A stretch of 23,169 nucleotides of DNA, taken from a virus. The position numbers and the translations under genes are program-made. This document shows, in pieces, positions 22,583 to 23,169 of this stretch. The stretch spans positions 1 through 23,169 of IMG/VR virus record IMGVR_UViG_3300027771_000106; one strand, written 5' to 3'. Every line of letters begins with the position of its first letter. Position 1 is the stretch's first letter. The notes below the pieces were generated by a model. The model was not told where the DNA came from and ran no database searches. It worked only from the letters and a program-made list of their open reading frames with translations.

Positions 22583-22769
22583 CTTGATTTTTCCTTTTAT
22601 TGTTTGCTTTTCTCACTGCTTTGCTAATCATCTCTTTGTACATGGCTGGCATACCGCCTGATTCGCCATGTGAGCAATTTTTAATGGTATTGCCTGCACT
22701 TATGTATGCCTCTAGCTTCGCCTCTGAGAATGAGCTAACGGCCTTTGCAGGAGCTAGGTAATCTTTCAT
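22572..22769 (-). CDS. Small basic hypothetical protein
   Basis: A 65-residue protein with a Lys/Arg/Asn-rich C-terminus (A-V-R-K-A-N-N-K-R-K-N) and one Cys-Ser-His segment in the middle. No known family. The start overlaps the previous stop by ATGA, and it sits in a run of closely coupled small genes, which supports it being real. No function is suggested. Confidence 0.5.
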   Translation of the reverse strand: MKDYLAPAKAVSSFSEAKLEAYISAGNTIKNCSHGESGGMPAMYKEMISKAVRKANNKRKNQDDS

Positions 22770-23041
22770 AAAAAATCCAAATCCAAGGCAACACTCATAT
22801 AGCCTTTGCTCATGTTCCAGCGTCTATGTTCACTTAATAAAAGACGTTCTGTTTTCAAACTTCGCGCTGTTTCAAATGGCGTTTGATGCCCAAGCTCTCG
22901 ATGGTGACGTAATAAACTGACCTCGTTAACAATTGCTATCACTCGATTCTTTTCACTTAACCGCCTAGCGCCTGCCAAAATGCTTGAAACAACAGCTTTC
23001 TCTAAAACCTTAGTCTTAACGCTTTCTTCACCTATGATCAT
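22766..23041 (-). CDS. Hypothetical protein of the early-late boundary
   Basis: A 91-residue helical protein with several Arg/His-rich stretches (S-L-L-R-H-H-R-E-L-G-H-Q, then E-H-R-R-W-N). AGGA lies six bases before the ATG, and ten bases separate it from the end of the gene upstream. The stop overlaps the next start by ATGA. I do not recognise a family and see no membrane segment or catalytic motif. Position upstream of NinB suggests a role near replication or recombination. Confidence 0.55.
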   Translation of the reverse strand: MIIGEESVKTKVLEKAVVSSILAGARRLSEKNRVIAIVNEVSLLRHHRELGHQTPFETARSLKTERLLLSEHRRWNMSKGYMSVALDLDFL

Positions 23042-23051
23042 GTGTATTCCT

Positions 23052-23169
23052 TTACCAATCTGTATTGTTTACATCCAAAACTGCGGCTGTTTTTCTTTGA
23101 TTATTAAGTTGCTTTTGGCTGTATCCACTTGGGCTAACAACAATCTCACTAGCCCTACTTGATTCCCTT
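23052..23169 (-). CDS. C-terminal end of an unidentified gene (cut by window edge)
   Basis: An open frame of 38 residues runs in from the right edge and stops with TAA at 23054-23052, ten bases before the next start. The visible part is polar (S-G-Y-S-Q-K-Q-L-N-N-Q-R-K-T-A-A-V-L-D-V-N, then W at the end). By position it could be the end of a replication protein, but the fragment is too short to identify. Confidence 0.4.
   Translation of the reverse strand, partial: RESSRASEIVVSPSGYSQKQLNNQRKTAAVLDVNNTDW

Noticed and set aside
1-23169. Anti-phage defence island, retron or diversity-generating element
   Set aside because: No reverse transcriptase, template/variable repeat pair, toxin-antitoxin pair or restriction system could be found; the fibre genes show no such repeats.

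Overview
The window is the late half of a tailed double-stranded DNA phage or prophage genome, most likely a siphovirus of a marine gammaproteobacterium. All genes that I can support are on the minus strand, so the gene order reads from high to low coordinates. Evidence for a phage is the unbroken series terminase, portal, scaffold, capsid, connectors, tail tube, frameshifted tail chaperone, tape measure, tail tip, fibres, lysis. A Gram-negative host is suggested by the lambdoid NinB, the Ref-type nuclease and the lambda J-like tail tip. A marine origin is inferred from the fibre types (LamG/SPRY-like adhesin, short beta-rich fibre proteins, nidogen-like protein). No integrase, repressor or host gene is in view, so lifestyle cannot be decided.

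Layout, in direction of transcription. (1) 23169-21631: end of an unidentified gene, small proteins including two DNA-binding candidates, and NinB. (2) 21628-20723: a small helix-turn-helix protein, a Ref-like HNH nuclease and a PDDEXK-like nuclease. (3) 20726-16716: small and large terminase, portal, minor head protein and a small acidic protein. (4) 16719-13901: scaffold, major capsid protein, connector and closure proteins, tail terminator. (5) 13901-11111: a 43-residue basic protein, tail tube protein, tail assembly chaperone with a -1 frameshift product, tape measure protein. (6) 11114-7262: three tail-tip proteins ending with a large J-like protein. (7) 7262-2766: fibres and adhesins. 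(8) 2773-1: two exported or membrane proteins, a coiled-coil membrane protein, a small membrane protein and the start of an M15-family endolysin.

The genes are packed almost without spacers. Most junctions are ATGA or TAATG overlaps, pointing to one long translationally coupled transcript. The longest non-coding stretch is about 90 bases, just upstream of the tail chaperone gene. It is rich in inverted repeats that could hide the ribosome binding site.

The most interesting signals are not in well-known protein families. They are the A AAA AAC slippery site that makes a 159-residue tail chaperone, the structured leader in front of it, a 110-base gene overlap in which two different membrane-inserting segments are encoded in two frames, and a nidogen-like phage protein with Cys/Tyr repeats and a Val/Glu-rich stalk. 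I saw no defence system, CRISPR array, tRNA or insertion sequence. No stretch over 300 bases lacks a gene.
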